Shown here piece by piece: positions 42,469 through 51,144 of a stretch of DNA of 64,000 nt. The DNA lies in the NCBI RefSeq assembly GCF_000147815.2, contig NC_015957.1, positions 3,472,001 through 3,536,000 on the forward strand. Direction: 5' to 3'. The notes under the pieces are model-generated. The model saw only the letters and a list, made by a program, of their open reading frames with translations, did no database searches and was not told the DNA's origin. Position numbers and translations under genes: made by a program. This stretch comes from Streptomyces violaceusniger Tu 4113 (lineage in GTDB: Bacteria > Actinomycetota > Actinomycetes > Streptomycetales > Streptomycetaceae). Every line of letters starts with the position of its first letter. Within the stretch, counting starts at the first letter, position 1.

Positions 42469-43671
42469 ATGAGCGGTATCCCGGAACCCGATGAGTTCCG
42501 CGCCGAGGCCCGGACGTGGCTCGCCGGAGTGGCCCGGCCCCGCGCCGCCGACGGGGAGTGGGGCAGCGGCTCCGACTCCGTCGCCGTATTCGAGAACTGG
42601 ACCGAGGAGCAGGAGCGCGAGCACACCGCCCGCGTCCAGGAATGGGAACGCACCCGCTACGACCAGGGCTGGTCCGCGCTCAACTGGCCGCAGGAGTACG
42701 GCGGCCGAGAGCTGCCCGCGTACTACGAGCAGCTCTACCGCGGCGAGGAGGCGGCCTTCGACGTACCGCACCGCCCCGAGATCTTCCCGGTGACCCAAGC
42801 GCTCGTCGCCCCCGCGATCGGCCTGTGGGGCACCGAGGAACAGAAGAGCCGCTGGCTCGTGCCCATGCTGCGCACCGACGAGCTGGCCTGCCAGTTGTTC
42901 TCGGAGACCGAGGCGGGCTCCGACCTCGCCGCGGTGCGCACCCGGGCGGTGCGCGAGGGCGATGATTGGGTGCTGACCGGGCACAAGGTGTGGACCTCCG
43001 GGGCCCGCGTGGCGACCTGGGGCGTGGCGGTGTGCCGCACCGATCCGGACGTCCGCAAGCACGCCGGCATCACCGTCTTCCTGGTGCGCATGGACGCGCC
43101 GGGCGTCACCGTACGGCCCATCCGGCAGCTGACCGGTGGCACCAGCTTCAACGAGGTCTACCTCGATGGTGTGCGGGTGCCCGACACCGACCGGCTCGGG
43201 CCGGTCGGCGAGGGGTGGCGGGTCACGCTCAGCGTGCTGGCCGCCGAACGGCTCGACTCCGGCAGCCTCGGCCTGGACAACGCCGACCGGGCGCTGGACC
43301 TGGCCGGAAACCTGTCGCGCCCGCTCACCGGGAGCGAACAGCAGCGGGCCGCCGACCTCCACCTCCGCACCCTCGTCCAGCGACTCATGGGGCTGCGGGT
43401 GACCGCCGCCCTCGTCGCCGGGCGCGAACCGGGCGCGGAGGCATCGGTCGGCAAGCTGTACGCCACCGAGACCATGCGGCGCACCAGCGACCTGGTGTCC
43501 GAACTGCTGGGGCCGAGCCTCGTGGCGGACACGGGGCAGTGGGGCACCTACGCCTGGACGGAACACCTCCTCGGCGCCCCCGGCTACAGCATCGCGGGCG
43601 GCACCGACGAGATCCAGCGCACCATCCTCGCCGAGCGCGTACTCGGCCTGCCCAAGGAGCCCGTCCGATGA
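42469..43671 (+). CDS. Acyl-CoA dehydrogenase
   Basis: 400 residues. CQLFSETEAGSDLAAVRTRA binds FAD/substrate and TGHKVWTSGA is the second flavin segment. The catalytic Glu is in SIAGGTDEIQRTILAERVLG at the C-terminus, as in FadE proteins of the alpha subunit type. ATG 42469 has GGAGGAAG 6 bases upstream. The stop overlaps the start of the APH-fold kinase (ATGA). It could act with the Glu-lacking subunit at 38747 or with the kinase. Confidence 0.92.
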   Translation: MSGIPEPDEFRAEARTWLAGVARPRAADGEWGSGSDSVAVFENWTEEQEREHTARVQEWERTRYDQGWSALNWPQEYGGRELPAYYEQLYRGEEAAFDVPHRPEIFPVTQALVAPAIGLWGTEEQKSRWLVPMLRTDELACQLFSETEAGSDLAAVRTRAVREGDDWVLTGHKVWTSGARVATWGVAVCRTDPDVRKHAGITVFLVRMDAPGVTVRPIRQLTGGTSFNEVYLDGVRVPDTDRLGPVGEGWRVTLSVLAAERLDSGSLGLDNADRALDLAGNLSRPLTGSEQQRAADLHLRTLVQRLMGLRVTAALVAGREPGAEASVGKLYATETMRRTSDLVSELLGPSLVADTGQWGTYAWTEHLLGAPGYSIAGGTDEIQRTILAERVLGLPKEPVR

Positions 43672-44642
43672 GCATGGCCACCGAGGTGCCGGAGCTGGCC
43701 GCCCGGGTCCGCGACCGGCTCGCCCGCCACCACCCGGGAGCCACGGTCGGCGAATTGACGGTGCTGCCGGGCGGCCACTCCGGGCTGACGTACGAGGTCG
43801 CGGTGGAGGATGCCCGGTACGTCGTCAAGGCGGTGCCTCCGGGGCAGCGGCCCGTCGGACGCAACGACGTCCTGCGCCAGTCACGGGTGCTCGGCGCGCT
43901 GGCCGGATCCACGGTGCCGGTACCGGGCGTCGTGGCCGTCGACGAGACCCAACCCGCCTGGTTCGCCATGGACTTCGCGGCCGGGGAGGCCGTCGAGCCG
44001 GTACTGGACGACCACGAGGTGGACCCCGCGACGGCCCGCGCCCGGATGCTGGAGATCGCCTCCGTCCTGCGCCGACTGCACGGCACCGATGTGGACACGC
44101 CCGGGCTCGACGCGCCCGCACCGCTGGACGCCGCCGGTGAGCTGGAGCGGTGGAGCCGCACCCTGCGGGCCGTTCCCGCCGAACTGCGGCCCGGCGGTGA
44201 GGAGTTGCTGGCGCGTCTCGCCGACGGCGTACCCCACGGCCTTCCGCCGGTGCTGCTGCACGGGGACTTCCGGCTCGGCAATGTGCTGTGCGTGGGCGAG
44301 CGAGCCGTGGCCGTCGTCGACTGGGAGATCTGGAGCGTCGGCGACCCGCGCATCGACCTGGGCTGGTTCCTGCTCTTCGCCGACCACCGCAACTTCCCGC
44401 AACTGGGACACGCCGTGCCCGGACTGCCCGGCGAGGCCGAACTGCTGGACACCTACCGCGACGGGCGGCCCGCGCTGCCCGCGATGGACTGGTTCCGGGC
44501 CCTCGGCCGCATGAAGATGGCCGCGATCATGGGCCACAACCTCCGCCGGCACCGCGAGGGCAAGCACCACGACCCGGACCAGGAACGCCTGCCGCCCACC
44601 ATCGCCGCGATGATCCGCACCGCCCGCGACATCCTCGGCTGA
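43668..44642 (+). CDS. APH-fold phosphotransferase, second ACAD10/11-type kinase
   Basis: 324 residues. Loop LPGGHSGLTYEVAVEDARYV binds nucleotide, HGDFRLGNVL carries the catalytic Asp and metal Asn, and VDWEIWSVGDPRIDLGWFLL the second metal Asp. It is equivalent to the kinase at 31770-32798, with only moderate identity by eye. It is sandwiched between two acyl-CoA dehydrogenase genes, overlapping the first by 4 bp. It is proposed to phosphorylate a hydroxyacyl-CoA before elimination. Confidence 0.85.
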   Translation: MSMATEVPELAARVRDRLARHHPGATVGELTVLPGGHSGLTYEVAVEDARYVVKAVPPGQRPVGRNDVLRQSRVLGALAGSTVPVPGVVAVDETQPAWFAMDFAAGEAVEPVLDDHEVDPATARARMLEIASVLRRLHGTDVDTPGLDAPAPLDAAGELERWSRTLRAVPAELRPGGEELLARLADGVPHGLPPVLLHGDFRLGNVLCVGERAVAVVDWEIWSVGDPRIDLGWFLLFADHRNFPQLGHAVPGLPGEAELLDTYRDGRPALPAMDWFRALGRMKMAAIMGHNLRRHREGKHHDPDQERLPPTIAAMIRTARDILG

Positions 44643-44679
44643 TCCGGCACCGGTACGCCCCCACCGAACAGGAGCAATC

Positions 44680-45912
44680 GTGGATTTCGGATACTCGCCA
44701 CGGGCGAGTGAACTCCAGGACCGCATGCGGTCGTTCATGGACGAACACGTCTTCCCCGCGGAAGCGACGTACGACCGGCAACTGGCCGAAGGGGACGACC
44801 CGCACGCCCTGCCGCCGGTGATGGCCGAGCTGAAGGAGAAGGCCCGCGCCGAGGGCCTGTGGAACCTCTTCATGGCGCACGGCGACTGGGGCGCGGGGCT
44901 CAGCAACCTCGAATACGCGCCGCTCGCCGAGCTGGCGGGCCGCTCCATCATCGGCCCCGAGGTGTTCAACTGCTCGGCGCCCGACACCGGCAACATGGAG
45001 CTGCTCGCCCTGTACGCCACCCCCGAGCAGCAGGAACGCTGGCTGCGCCCGCTGCTCGACGCCCAGATCCGCTCATGCTTCGCCATGACCGAGCCGGAGG
45101 TGGCGAGCTCCGACGCCCGCAACATCCGCACCCGCATCACCCGCGACGGCGACAGCTACGTCGTCAACGGCCGCAAGTGGTACACCTCCGGGATCCTCGA
45201 CCCCGACTGCAAGCTGATCATCCTGATGGGCAAGACCGACCCGGACGCGCCCACCTACCGGCAGCAGTCCATGCTGCTCGTCCCCCGGGACACCCCGGGC
45301 GTCACCGTCCTGCGCGATCTGCCGATGTTCGGCTACACCGACCGGCTCGGACACGGCGATGTGCTCTTCGAGAACGTCCGCGTCCCGGCGGAGAACATCC
45401 TCGGAGGGGAGGGCGAGGGCTTCGCGCTCGCCCAGGGACGGCTCGGTCCCGGCCGGATGCACTACGCGATGCGCGCCGTGGGCTTCGCCGAGCGCGCCCT
45501 GCGGCTGATGTGCGAGCGCGTCACCGAACGCACCGCCTTCGGGGGGCCCCTCGCCGACCAGGGAGTGGTCCGGGAGTGGATCGCCCGCAGCCGCATCGAG
45601 ATCGAGCAACTGCGTCTCCTCGTCCTCAAATCGGCCTGGCTGATGGACACCGTGGGCAACGCCGCCGCCCGCATGGAGGTCGCCGCCATCAAGGTCGCGG
45701 CGCTGGAGGTCGCCCACAAGGTGGTCGACCGGGCGGTGCAGGCACACGGCGCGGCGGGGGTCAGCGACGACACCGTACTGGCCCGGCTGTACGCCATCAC
45801 CCGGGCGCTGCAGATCGCCGACGGCCCCGACGAAGTCCATCTGCGGACGGTGGCCCGCCAGGAACTCGCGCACTACAAGAAGAAGACCGACACGGAGACG
45901 GGGGCGGCGTGA
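44680..45912 (+). CDS. Acyl-CoA dehydrogenase, ACAD11-like
   Basis: 410 residues. It closely resembles the ACAD domain of ACAD10/11: CFAMTEPEVASSDARNIRTR, GRKWYTSGILDPDCKLIILM and QIADGPDEVHLRTVARQELA with the candidate catalytic Glu. The GTG start has AGGAG 6-7 bases upstream. It follows the APH-fold kinase by 37 bp, giving a second kinase/dehydrogenase pair like that at 31770-33997. Its stop overlaps the next SDR start. Confidence 0.9.
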   Translation: MDFGYSPRASELQDRMRSFMDEHVFPAEATYDRQLAEGDDPHALPPVMAELKEKARAEGLWNLFMAHGDWGAGLSNLEYAPLAELAGRSIIGPEVFNCSAPDTGNMELLALYATPEQQERWLRPLLDAQIRSCFAMTEPEVASSDARNIRTRITRDGDSYVVNGRKWYTSGILDPDCKLIILMGKTDPDAPTYRQQSMLLVPRDTPGVTVLRDLPMFGYTDRLGHGDVLFENVRVPAENILGGEGEGFALAQGRLGPGRMHYAMRAVGFAERALRLMCERVTERTAFGGPLADQGVVREWIARSRIEIEQLRLLVLKSAWLMDTVGNAAARMEVAAIKVAALEVAHKVVDRAVQAHGAAGVSDDTVLARLYAITRALQIADGPDEVHLRTVARQELAHYKKKTDTETGAA

Positions 45913-46685
45913 GCGCCAACAGCCTCGACGGCAAGGTGGCCGTCATCACCGGCGGATCCCGTGGCATCGGCCTCGGCATCGCCACCGCCTACCGGGCGGC
46001 CGGCGCACACGTGGTGATCGCGGCCCGTAAACCGGCCGGACTCGCCGAGGCCCGCGAGGAGTTGCTGCGCGTCAAGGGCGACGGCGACGTGCACACGGTG
46101 GTGGCGAACGCGGGCGAACCCGAGCAGGCCGAGCAATGTGTCGAGGAGACCATGGCCCGCTTCGGCCGCCTCGACCTCCTCGTCAACAACGCGGCGACCA
46201 ACCCGTACCACGGCGATCTGCTCGACCTGGACCTGCCGCGCGCGGAGAAGACCGTCCGCGTCAACCAGTACGGCATGATCGCCTGGACCCGGTGCGCCTG
46301 GCGCGCCTGGCTGGCCGAACACGGGGGAGCGGTGGTCAACATCGCCTCCGTCGGCGGGCTCATCGTCGACCCGCACATCGGCTACTACAACGCCACCAAG
46401 GCCGCCATGCTCCATATGACCCGGCAGCTCGCCTACGAACTGGGGCCGCACGCGCGCGTCAACGCCATCGCCCCCGGCCTGATCAAGACCGAGCTGGCGC
46501 GGGCGGTGTGGGAGGTCCGCGAGCCGATCCTCACCGCCAAGCTGCCGCTGCGGCGCCTCGGCACGGTGGAGGACGTGGCCCATGCGGCGCTGTTCCTGGC
46601 CTCCGACGCCTCCTCCTGGATGACCGGCCAGACCCTGGTGCTCGACGGTGGCGCGACCGCCCTGCCGATCGGGGTGGAGGGATGA
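45909..46685 (+). CDS. Short-chain dehydrogenase/reductase
   Basis: 258-residue SDR with TGGSRGIGLGIATAYRAAGA, NNAATNPYHGDL, VVNIASVGGL and YYNATKAAML. Arg after VVIAARK favours NADP(H), as in 3-ketoacyl reductases. The GTG start overlaps the upstream stop (GTGA) and its own stop overlaps the next SDR start (ATGA), placing it firmly in the operon. It probably oxidises or reduces a hydroxyacyl intermediate. Confidence 0.9.
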   Translation: MSANSLDGKVAVITGGSRGIGLGIATAYRAAGAHVVIAARKPAGLAEAREELLRVKGDGDVHTVVANAGEPEQAEQCVEETMARFGRLDLLVNNAATNPYHGDLLDLDLPRAEKTVRVNQYGMIAWTRCAWRAWLAEHGGAVVNIASVGGLIVDPHIGYYNATKAAMLHMTRQLAYELGPHARVNAIAPGLIKTELARAVWEVREPILTAKLPLRRLGTVEDVAHAALFLASDASSWMTGQTLVLDGGATALPIGVEG

Positions 46686-47461
46686 GCGCGCCCCGACCCG
46701 CCGCGGAGCTGTTCTCGATCGAGGGCAGGACGGCCGTGGTCACCGGCGCGTCCGCGGGGCTCGGCGCACGCTTCGCCGCCGTCCTCGCGCAGGCCGGCGC
46801 CACCGTGTTCGCCGCCGCCCGGCGGATCGACCGGCTGAAGGAACTCGCCGACTCCGACGCAACGATCCACCCCGTCGCCTGCGACGTCTCGCTCGCCACC
46901 GACCGTACGCGGCTGATCGAGACCGCGCGGACCACCACCGGCCGCATCGACATCCTGGTCAACAACGCGGCCACGTCCGGCGAGACCCGCGCCGAGGACG
47001 AATCCCCGGACGCCTTCGCCGACGTCCTCGGCGTCAACCTCACCGCCCCCTTCCACCTGGCACGTCTCGTGGCGGAGGCACCCGCCGGGGACGGCACGCC
47101 GCCCCGGAGCGTCATCAACGTCTCCTCCATCCTCGGCCTGGTCACCGCCGCCCCATTGGGCGGCGCGAGCTACGCGGCGTCCAAGGCCGGGCTGATCGGG
47201 CTGACCCGCGAGCTGGCCGGACAGTGGGGCCCGGGCGGAACCCGCGTCAACGCGCTCGCCCCGGGCTGGTTCCGCACCGAGATGACCGCCGACCTCTTCG
47301 ACGACGAGCGCTCCAGCCGCTGGGTCGAGCGCAACACCCTGCTGCGGCGCGGCGGCGACGCCCAGGAACTCGACGGCGCGCTGCTGTTCCTGGCCTCGGA
47401 CGCATCCTCGTACTGCACCGGGCAGGTCCTGACCGTCGACGGCGGATGGACCGCGCGATGA
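46682..47461 (+). CDS. Short-chain dehydrogenase/reductase
   Basis: 259-residue SDR with TGASAGLGARFAAVLAQAGA, NNAATSGETR, INVSSILGLV and SYAASKAGLIG. FAAARRIDRL suggests NADP(H). Its start and stop both overlap neighbours by 4 bp. It is the second of two consecutive SDRs; they may act on different stereoisomers or positions. An operon role in a beta-oxidation-like oxidation is inferred from neighbours. Confidence 0.9.
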   Translation: MSAPRPAAELFSIEGRTAVVTGASAGLGARFAAVLAQAGATVFAAARRIDRLKELADSDATIHPVACDVSLATDRTRLIETARTTTGRIDILVNNAATSGETRAEDESPDAFADVLGVNLTAPFHLARLVAEAPAGDGTPPRSVINVSSILGLVTAAPLGGASYAASKAGLIGLTRELAGQWGPGGTRVNALAPGWFRTEMTADLFDDERSSRWVERNTLLRRGGDAQELDGALLFLASDASSYCTGQVLTVDGGWTAR

Positions 47462-48249
47462 GGGTCGGCATCGAGATCGAGGACGGTCTGGCCCGCGTCA
47501 CCCTGCGCCGCGGCGAGGCGGGCAACGCCATCGACCTGGAGATGGCACGCGGACTGCTGGACGCGGCCCGGGCCTGCGCCACCGAGTCGGTACGGGCCGT
47601 GCTGCTCACCGGCGAGGGGAAGTCCTTCTGCGTCGGCGGCGATCTCGGGGAGTTCTCCCGGCTCTCCGGCGAGGCGCTGGAAAAGCACCTCATCGCGGTG
47701 ACCGGCGCGCTCCACGAGGCCCTGCGCACGTTCGCGGCGGGCGACGCGCCCGTGGTGGCCGCCGTGCAGGGCGCCGTCGCCGGTGCGGGCATCGGCCTGG
47801 CCGCGTCCGCCGATGTGACCCTCGCCGCCGACAACGCCTCGTTCACCACCGCCTACACCGGGATCGGCTACTCACCGGATGCCGGGGTGAGCTGGTTCCT
47901 GCCCCGGCTCGTCGGCCCCAAGCGGGCCCTGGACCTGCTGCTGACCAACCGCCGCAGCAAGGCGGCGGAAGCCGAGGCCATCGGCCTGGTGAGCCGGGTC
48001 GTCGCCCCCGACCGGCTGACCGCCGAGGCCGTCCGTACGGCCGAGACGCTGTGCGGCGGCCCCACCGCCGCCTTCGGTGCCACCCGCCGTCTCGTCGCCA
48101 CCGGGCTGACCTCGGACCTCGGCACGCACCTGGACCGCGAGGCCCATGCGATCGCCGCCGCGGCCGCCTCCGCCGCGGGCCGCGAGGGCGTCGCCGCCTT
48201 CCTGGGCAAGCGGGCACCCGACTTCACCCGCGCCGCCCCCAGCACCTGA
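47458..48249 (+). CDS. Enoyl-CoA hydratase/isomerase
   Basis: 263-residue crotonase. GEGKSFCVGGDLGEFSRLSG and VAAVQGAVAGAGIGLAASAD form the oxyanion hole and CoA pocket. AYTGIGYSPDAGVSWFLPRL is the loop that in isomerase-type members carries Asp rather than Glu, so delta-isomerase activity is possible. It starts inside the stop of the preceding SDR and precedes the thiolase by 29 bp. Confidence 0.9.
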   Translation: MRVGIEIEDGLARVTLRRGEAGNAIDLEMARGLLDAARACATESVRAVLLTGEGKSFCVGGDLGEFSRLSGEALEKHLIAVTGALHEALRTFAAGDAPVVAAVQGAVAGAGIGLAASADVTLAADNASFTTAYTGIGYSPDAGVSWFLPRLVGPKRALDLLLTNRRSKAAEAEAIGLVSRVVAPDRLTAEAVRTAETLCGGPTAAFGATRRLVATGLTSDLGTHLDREAHAIAAAAASAAGREGVAAFLGKRAPDFTRAAPST

Positions 48250-48278
48250 CACCTCCCCGAAACCCCTGGAGCCCCACC

Positions 48279-49427
48279 GTGTCGGAAGCATTCATCGTCG
48301 GAGCCGTCCGCACCCCCGTCGGCCGCCGCAAAGGCACGCTCAGCGGCGTGCACCCCGCCGATCTCGGCGCCCATGCGCTGCGCGCCCTGCTGGAGCGCAC
48401 CGGAGCCGACGCGGGCGCCGTCGACGACGTGTACTTCGGGTGCGTCAGCCAGATCGGCGCGCAGACCGGCAACATCGCACGCACCGCATGGCTGTCGGCC
48501 GGGCTGCCGCAGCACGTCCCCGGCACCACCATCGACCGCCAGTGCGGCTCCTCCCAGCAGGCCGTGCACTTCGCCGCCCAGGCGGTCGGCTCCGGGGCCG
48601 CCGATCTGGTGGTGGCCGGCGGGGTGGAGGTGATGAGTCTGGTGCCCATCGCCAGCCCCATGACCGTCGGCGAACAGGCCGGTATGGGCAGCCCGTACGC
48701 GGGTGACGGCTGGCGCGAGCACTTCGGGGACCAGGAGGTCTCCCAGTTCCGCGGGGCCGAACTGATCGCCGAGAAGTGGGGCGTCTCCCGGGCGGACATG
48801 GAGGAATTCGCGCTCACCAGCCACCAGCGCGCCCTCGCCGCCCAGGCCGACGGCGCCTTCGACGACGAGATCACCCCGGCCTTCGGACTCACCGCAGACG
48901 AGGGCCCGCGCGCCGACACCACCCTGGAGAAGATGGCCGGGCTGAAGACCCTCACCGAGGACGGCCGGCTGACCGCCGCCGTCTCCAGCCAGATCTCCGA
49001 CGGAGCCGCCGCCCTGCTGATCGCCTCCGAGGAGGCGGTGAGCCGCCATGGCCTGACCCCGCTCGCGCGGGTGCACACCATGGCCGTCGTCGGCTCCGAT
49101 CCGATCCATATGCTGACCGGTCCGATCCCCGCCACCGAGAAGGTCCTGGACCGGGCCGGGCTGTCGATCGGCGACATCGATCTGGTGGAGATCAACGAGG
49201 CGTTCGCCTCCGTCGTCCTCGCCTGGCAGAAGGAGATCGGCGCCGACCCGGAGCGGGTCAACGCCTTCGGCGGCGCCATCGCGCTCGGCCATCCGCTCGG
49301 CGCCACCGGCGCCCGCCTCATGACCACGCTCGTCCACCAACTGCGCAGGACCCAGGGACGCTACGGTCTGCAGACGATGTGCGAGGGCGGCGGCATGGCG
49401 AACGCGACCGTGCTGGAGCGCCTTTGA
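48279..49427 (+). CDS. Thiolase (acetyl-CoA acyltransferase)
   Basis: 382 residues, degradative thiolase type. The nucleophile Cys is in TIDRQCGSSQQAVHFAAQ. NEAFAS and GGAIALGHPLGATGARLM hold the active-site His, and MCEGGGMANATV the second Cys, with Glu where Ile/Gly is common. It cleaves a 3-ketoacyl-CoA with CoA. It is the last gene of the ten-gene operon; the GTG start is preceded by a CTGGAG site. Confidence 0.92.
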   Translation: MSEAFIVGAVRTPVGRRKGTLSGVHPADLGAHALRALLERTGADAGAVDDVYFGCVSQIGAQTGNIARTAWLSAGLPQHVPGTTIDRQCGSSQQAVHFAAQAVGSGAADLVVAGGVEVMSLVPIASPMTVGEQAGMGSPYAGDGWREHFGDQEVSQFRGAELIAEKWGVSRADMEEFALTSHQRALAAQADGAFDDEITPAFGLTADEGPRADTTLEKMAGLKTLTEDGRLTAAVSSQISDGAAALLIASEEAVSRHGLTPLARVHTMAVVGSDPIHMLTGPIPATEKVLDRAGLSIGDIDLVEINEAFASVVLAWQKEIGADPERVNAFGGAIALGHPLGATGARLMTTLVHQLRRTQGRYGLQTMCEGGGMANATVLERL

Positions 49428-49453
49428 CCCGGCTCTGTTCACGTCGATTGGCA

Positions 49454-49465
49454 ACTGAGTTCAGC
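49454..49465. promoter_or_regulatory. Regulon site D, ACTGAGTTCAGC
   Basis: One mismatch from site A, 52 bp before the tetR start. Presence of the motif at the regulator gene itself supports autoregulation. Confidence 0.7.
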
Positions 49466-49517
49466 TTGGGGCTACTCTCGGGTACGGACACGGTGGGCTG
49501 CAGCCAGGAGACGAGGC

Positions 49518-50141
49518 ATGGCGACGAGAATCGTTGAACCGGAAGCGGGACCCAGGTCCAAGCGCGCCGCCATCCTGGCGGCCGCCGTCGACTGCTTCGG
49601 CGAGACGGGGTTCGAGGCCACCAAGTGGTCCACCGTGGCGGAGCGGGTCGGCATCGGGCAGACCGCGCTGTACCACTACTTCGAGTCCAAGACGCACTGC
49701 CTGCTGACCATCATGCGGCTGGAGCTCCAGCGGTCCCACGACAAGTTCACGGAGGCGACCGAGGGCGTCGAGGACCCGACCGAGGCGCTCCGGGCGGCCG
49801 TCCGCGCGGCCTACGACGTCTCGGACCAAGAGGTCCTGCAGATGCGGATCCTGCACAACCACATGGATCTGCTCTCCGGCACGCGCAAGTCCAAGCGGGA
49901 GGAGGCCGAGCGCGTCGAAGCCCGCAAGCTCGTCCAGCTCGTCGAGCGGAACTGGACGAACCTGCTGGTCCGGGGCATGTCCATGGGCGCTTTCCCGCTC
50001 CGGGACGCGCAACTGCTGGGCTCGGGCGTGCTCGGCCTGATCGTCAGCGTCTGGCGGTGGTACCGGCCCTCGGGGCCGACGCCGCTGTCGGAGGTCGGCG
50101 AACTGATCGAGGGCGCCTGCGTACGCATGGTCGCCACCTGA
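49518..50141 (+). CDS. TetR-family regulator, likely controller of the catabolic island
   Basis: 207 residues. HTH at about residues 15-60: GFEATKWSTVAERVGIGQTA then LYHYFESKTHCL. The C-terminal ligand pocket is Arg/Glu/Leu-rich without special motifs. It is flanked by regulon sites D and E and lies between the two large rightward operons, so it is the best candidate for the protein that binds CTGAACTSA. A CoA-ester ligand is typical of TetR proteins in such clusters. A terminator follows. Confidence 0.88.
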   Translation: MATRIVEPEAGPRSKRAAILAAAVDCFGETGFEATKWSTVAERVGIGQTALYHYFESKTHCLLTIMRLELQRSHDKFTEATEGVEDPTEALRAAVRAAYDVSDQEVLQMRILHNHMDLLSGTRKSKREEAERVEARKLVQLVERNWTNLLVRGMSMGAFPLRDAQLLGSGVLGLIVSVWRWYRPSGPTPLSEVGELIEGACVRMVAT

Positions 50142-50167
50142 CCCCCTGAGCGGCCCCCTGTCGCTTC

Positions 50168-50197
50168 CGGCCCCCGGCGGATATCCGCCGGGGGCCG
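50168..50197 (+). terminator. Rho-independent terminator
   Basis: 30-bp perfect palindrome (15-bp arms) followed by TTT, 26 bp after the tetR stop. It is among the few hairpins in the window with a T-run. Confidence 0.85.
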
Positions 50198-50250
50198 TTT
50201 CATGTTTCGTACGGACTCTTGTCAGCCGTGTTTCCCCGGGATTAGCATCC

Positions 50251-50276
50251 AACCTGAATTGAACTGAACTCAGGTT
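50251..50276. promoter_or_regulatory. Regulon site E
   Basis: 26-bp near-palindrome with arms AACCTGA/TCAGGTT and the central ACTGAACTCA core, 70 bp before the first NTF2-like gene. It is the longest and most symmetric copy of the motif in the island. Confidence 0.75.
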
Positions 50277-50345
50277 GATCTGGAGGCCGCCGTGGCGGCC
50301 CCGGGTCCCCGGGAGCCCTCGGCCACCCATCGAAAGGGCGCAGTC

Positions 50346-50714
50346 ATGACGTTGCGCACGTATATGGCCAGTATGGACAGCGACCATCCGGAACGGACGC
50401 TGGACCTGCTCGAACCCGACTTCCGCTTCCTCATCGCCCTGCCGGGCAGTGAGGTCACCGGCGAATCCAAGGAGGACTTCGCCGCCTACATCGCCGGCCG
50501 GAACCCCAAGGACCGGTCGCATGAGATCCTGCGCCACAGCCGGGACGGCGACGTCGAGACCGTGTACGGGGTGGTGACGGAGGGCGGGCGGTACACCGGC
50601 TCCTTCCTCTCCGCCGCGGTGATCTCGCCCGGCGGGCTCCTGTCGCGCTACCAGTCCTTCTTCACCACCTCGTTCGAACTGGTCGACTGGGCGAACGACG
50701 GGAGCCGGGCATGA
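50346..50714 (+). CDS. NTF2-like (SnoaL-type) small protein
   Basis: 122 residues with the cone-shaped NTF2 pattern: RTYMASMDSDHPERTLDLLE at the N-terminus and a FRFLIALPGSEVTGESKEDF sheet. Such proteins act as isomerases, dehydratases or ligand binders. ATG 50346 has GAAAGG about 9 bases upstream. It is the first gene of a rightward operon and overlaps the next, a second protein of the same fold, by 4 bp, so the two could form a heterodimer. Confidence 0.75.
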   Translation: MTLRTYMASMDSDHPERTLDLLEPDFRFLIALPGSEVTGESKEDFAAYIAGRNPKDRSHEILRHSRDGDVETVYGVVTEGGRYTGSFLSAAVISPGGLLSRYQSFFTTSFELVDWANDGSRA

Positions 50715-51088
50715 CGGACACCCCGGCCGCGGCCCCCTTCCTCACCGCGTGGTTCGAGATACTGGACGGTGACGAGCCGTCCCGGATCCTCGACCTGATC
50801 AGCGACGACTTCTCGCTGTCCATCCTGTTCTCCACCGGCGACGGCAACGCCACCGACTTCGCCGGGGACCGCGCCGCCCTCGTCGGCTATCTCGAACAGC
50901 GCGAGAAGGGCACCCGCACCCACCATCTGCTCTCGGCGACCACGCTCGGCCAGGAGGAGCTCTTCCTGGGCGAGGTACGACGCGCCGGCGTCCCCGAGGC
51001 CAGCTTCGTCGCCGCCGGGCAGGTGAACGGCGAAGGCCGACTGCGGCGCCTGCTGATCGGGCGCTCATCCGAGATCCGCTTCACCTGA
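50711..51088 (+). CDS. NTF2-like small protein, second copy
   Basis: 125 residues. The pattern FLTAWFEILDGDEPSRILDL then DDFSLSILFS is like the preceding protein, suggesting an old tandem duplication. Start overlaps the previous stop (ATGA). No catalytic His-Asp pair can be named with confidence. Confidence 0.72.
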   Translation: MTDTPAAAPFLTAWFEILDGDEPSRILDLISDDFSLSILFSTGDGNATDFAGDRAALVGYLEQREKGTRTHHLLSATTLGQEELFLGEVRRAGVPEASFVAAGQVNGEGRLRRLLIGRSSEIRFT

Positions 51089-51144
51089 GCGGTATCGGAC
51101 CCGCTCACCACCCCCATCCCCCCGACCCCGTGCGGAGCACCGTC

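Noticed and set aside
27299..49427. Polyketide or lipid biosynthetic gene cluster
   Set aside because: There are thiolases, ligases and SDRs but no acyl carrier protein, ketosynthase or acyltransferase. Gene types and a CoA ligase with ACADs indicate breakdown.
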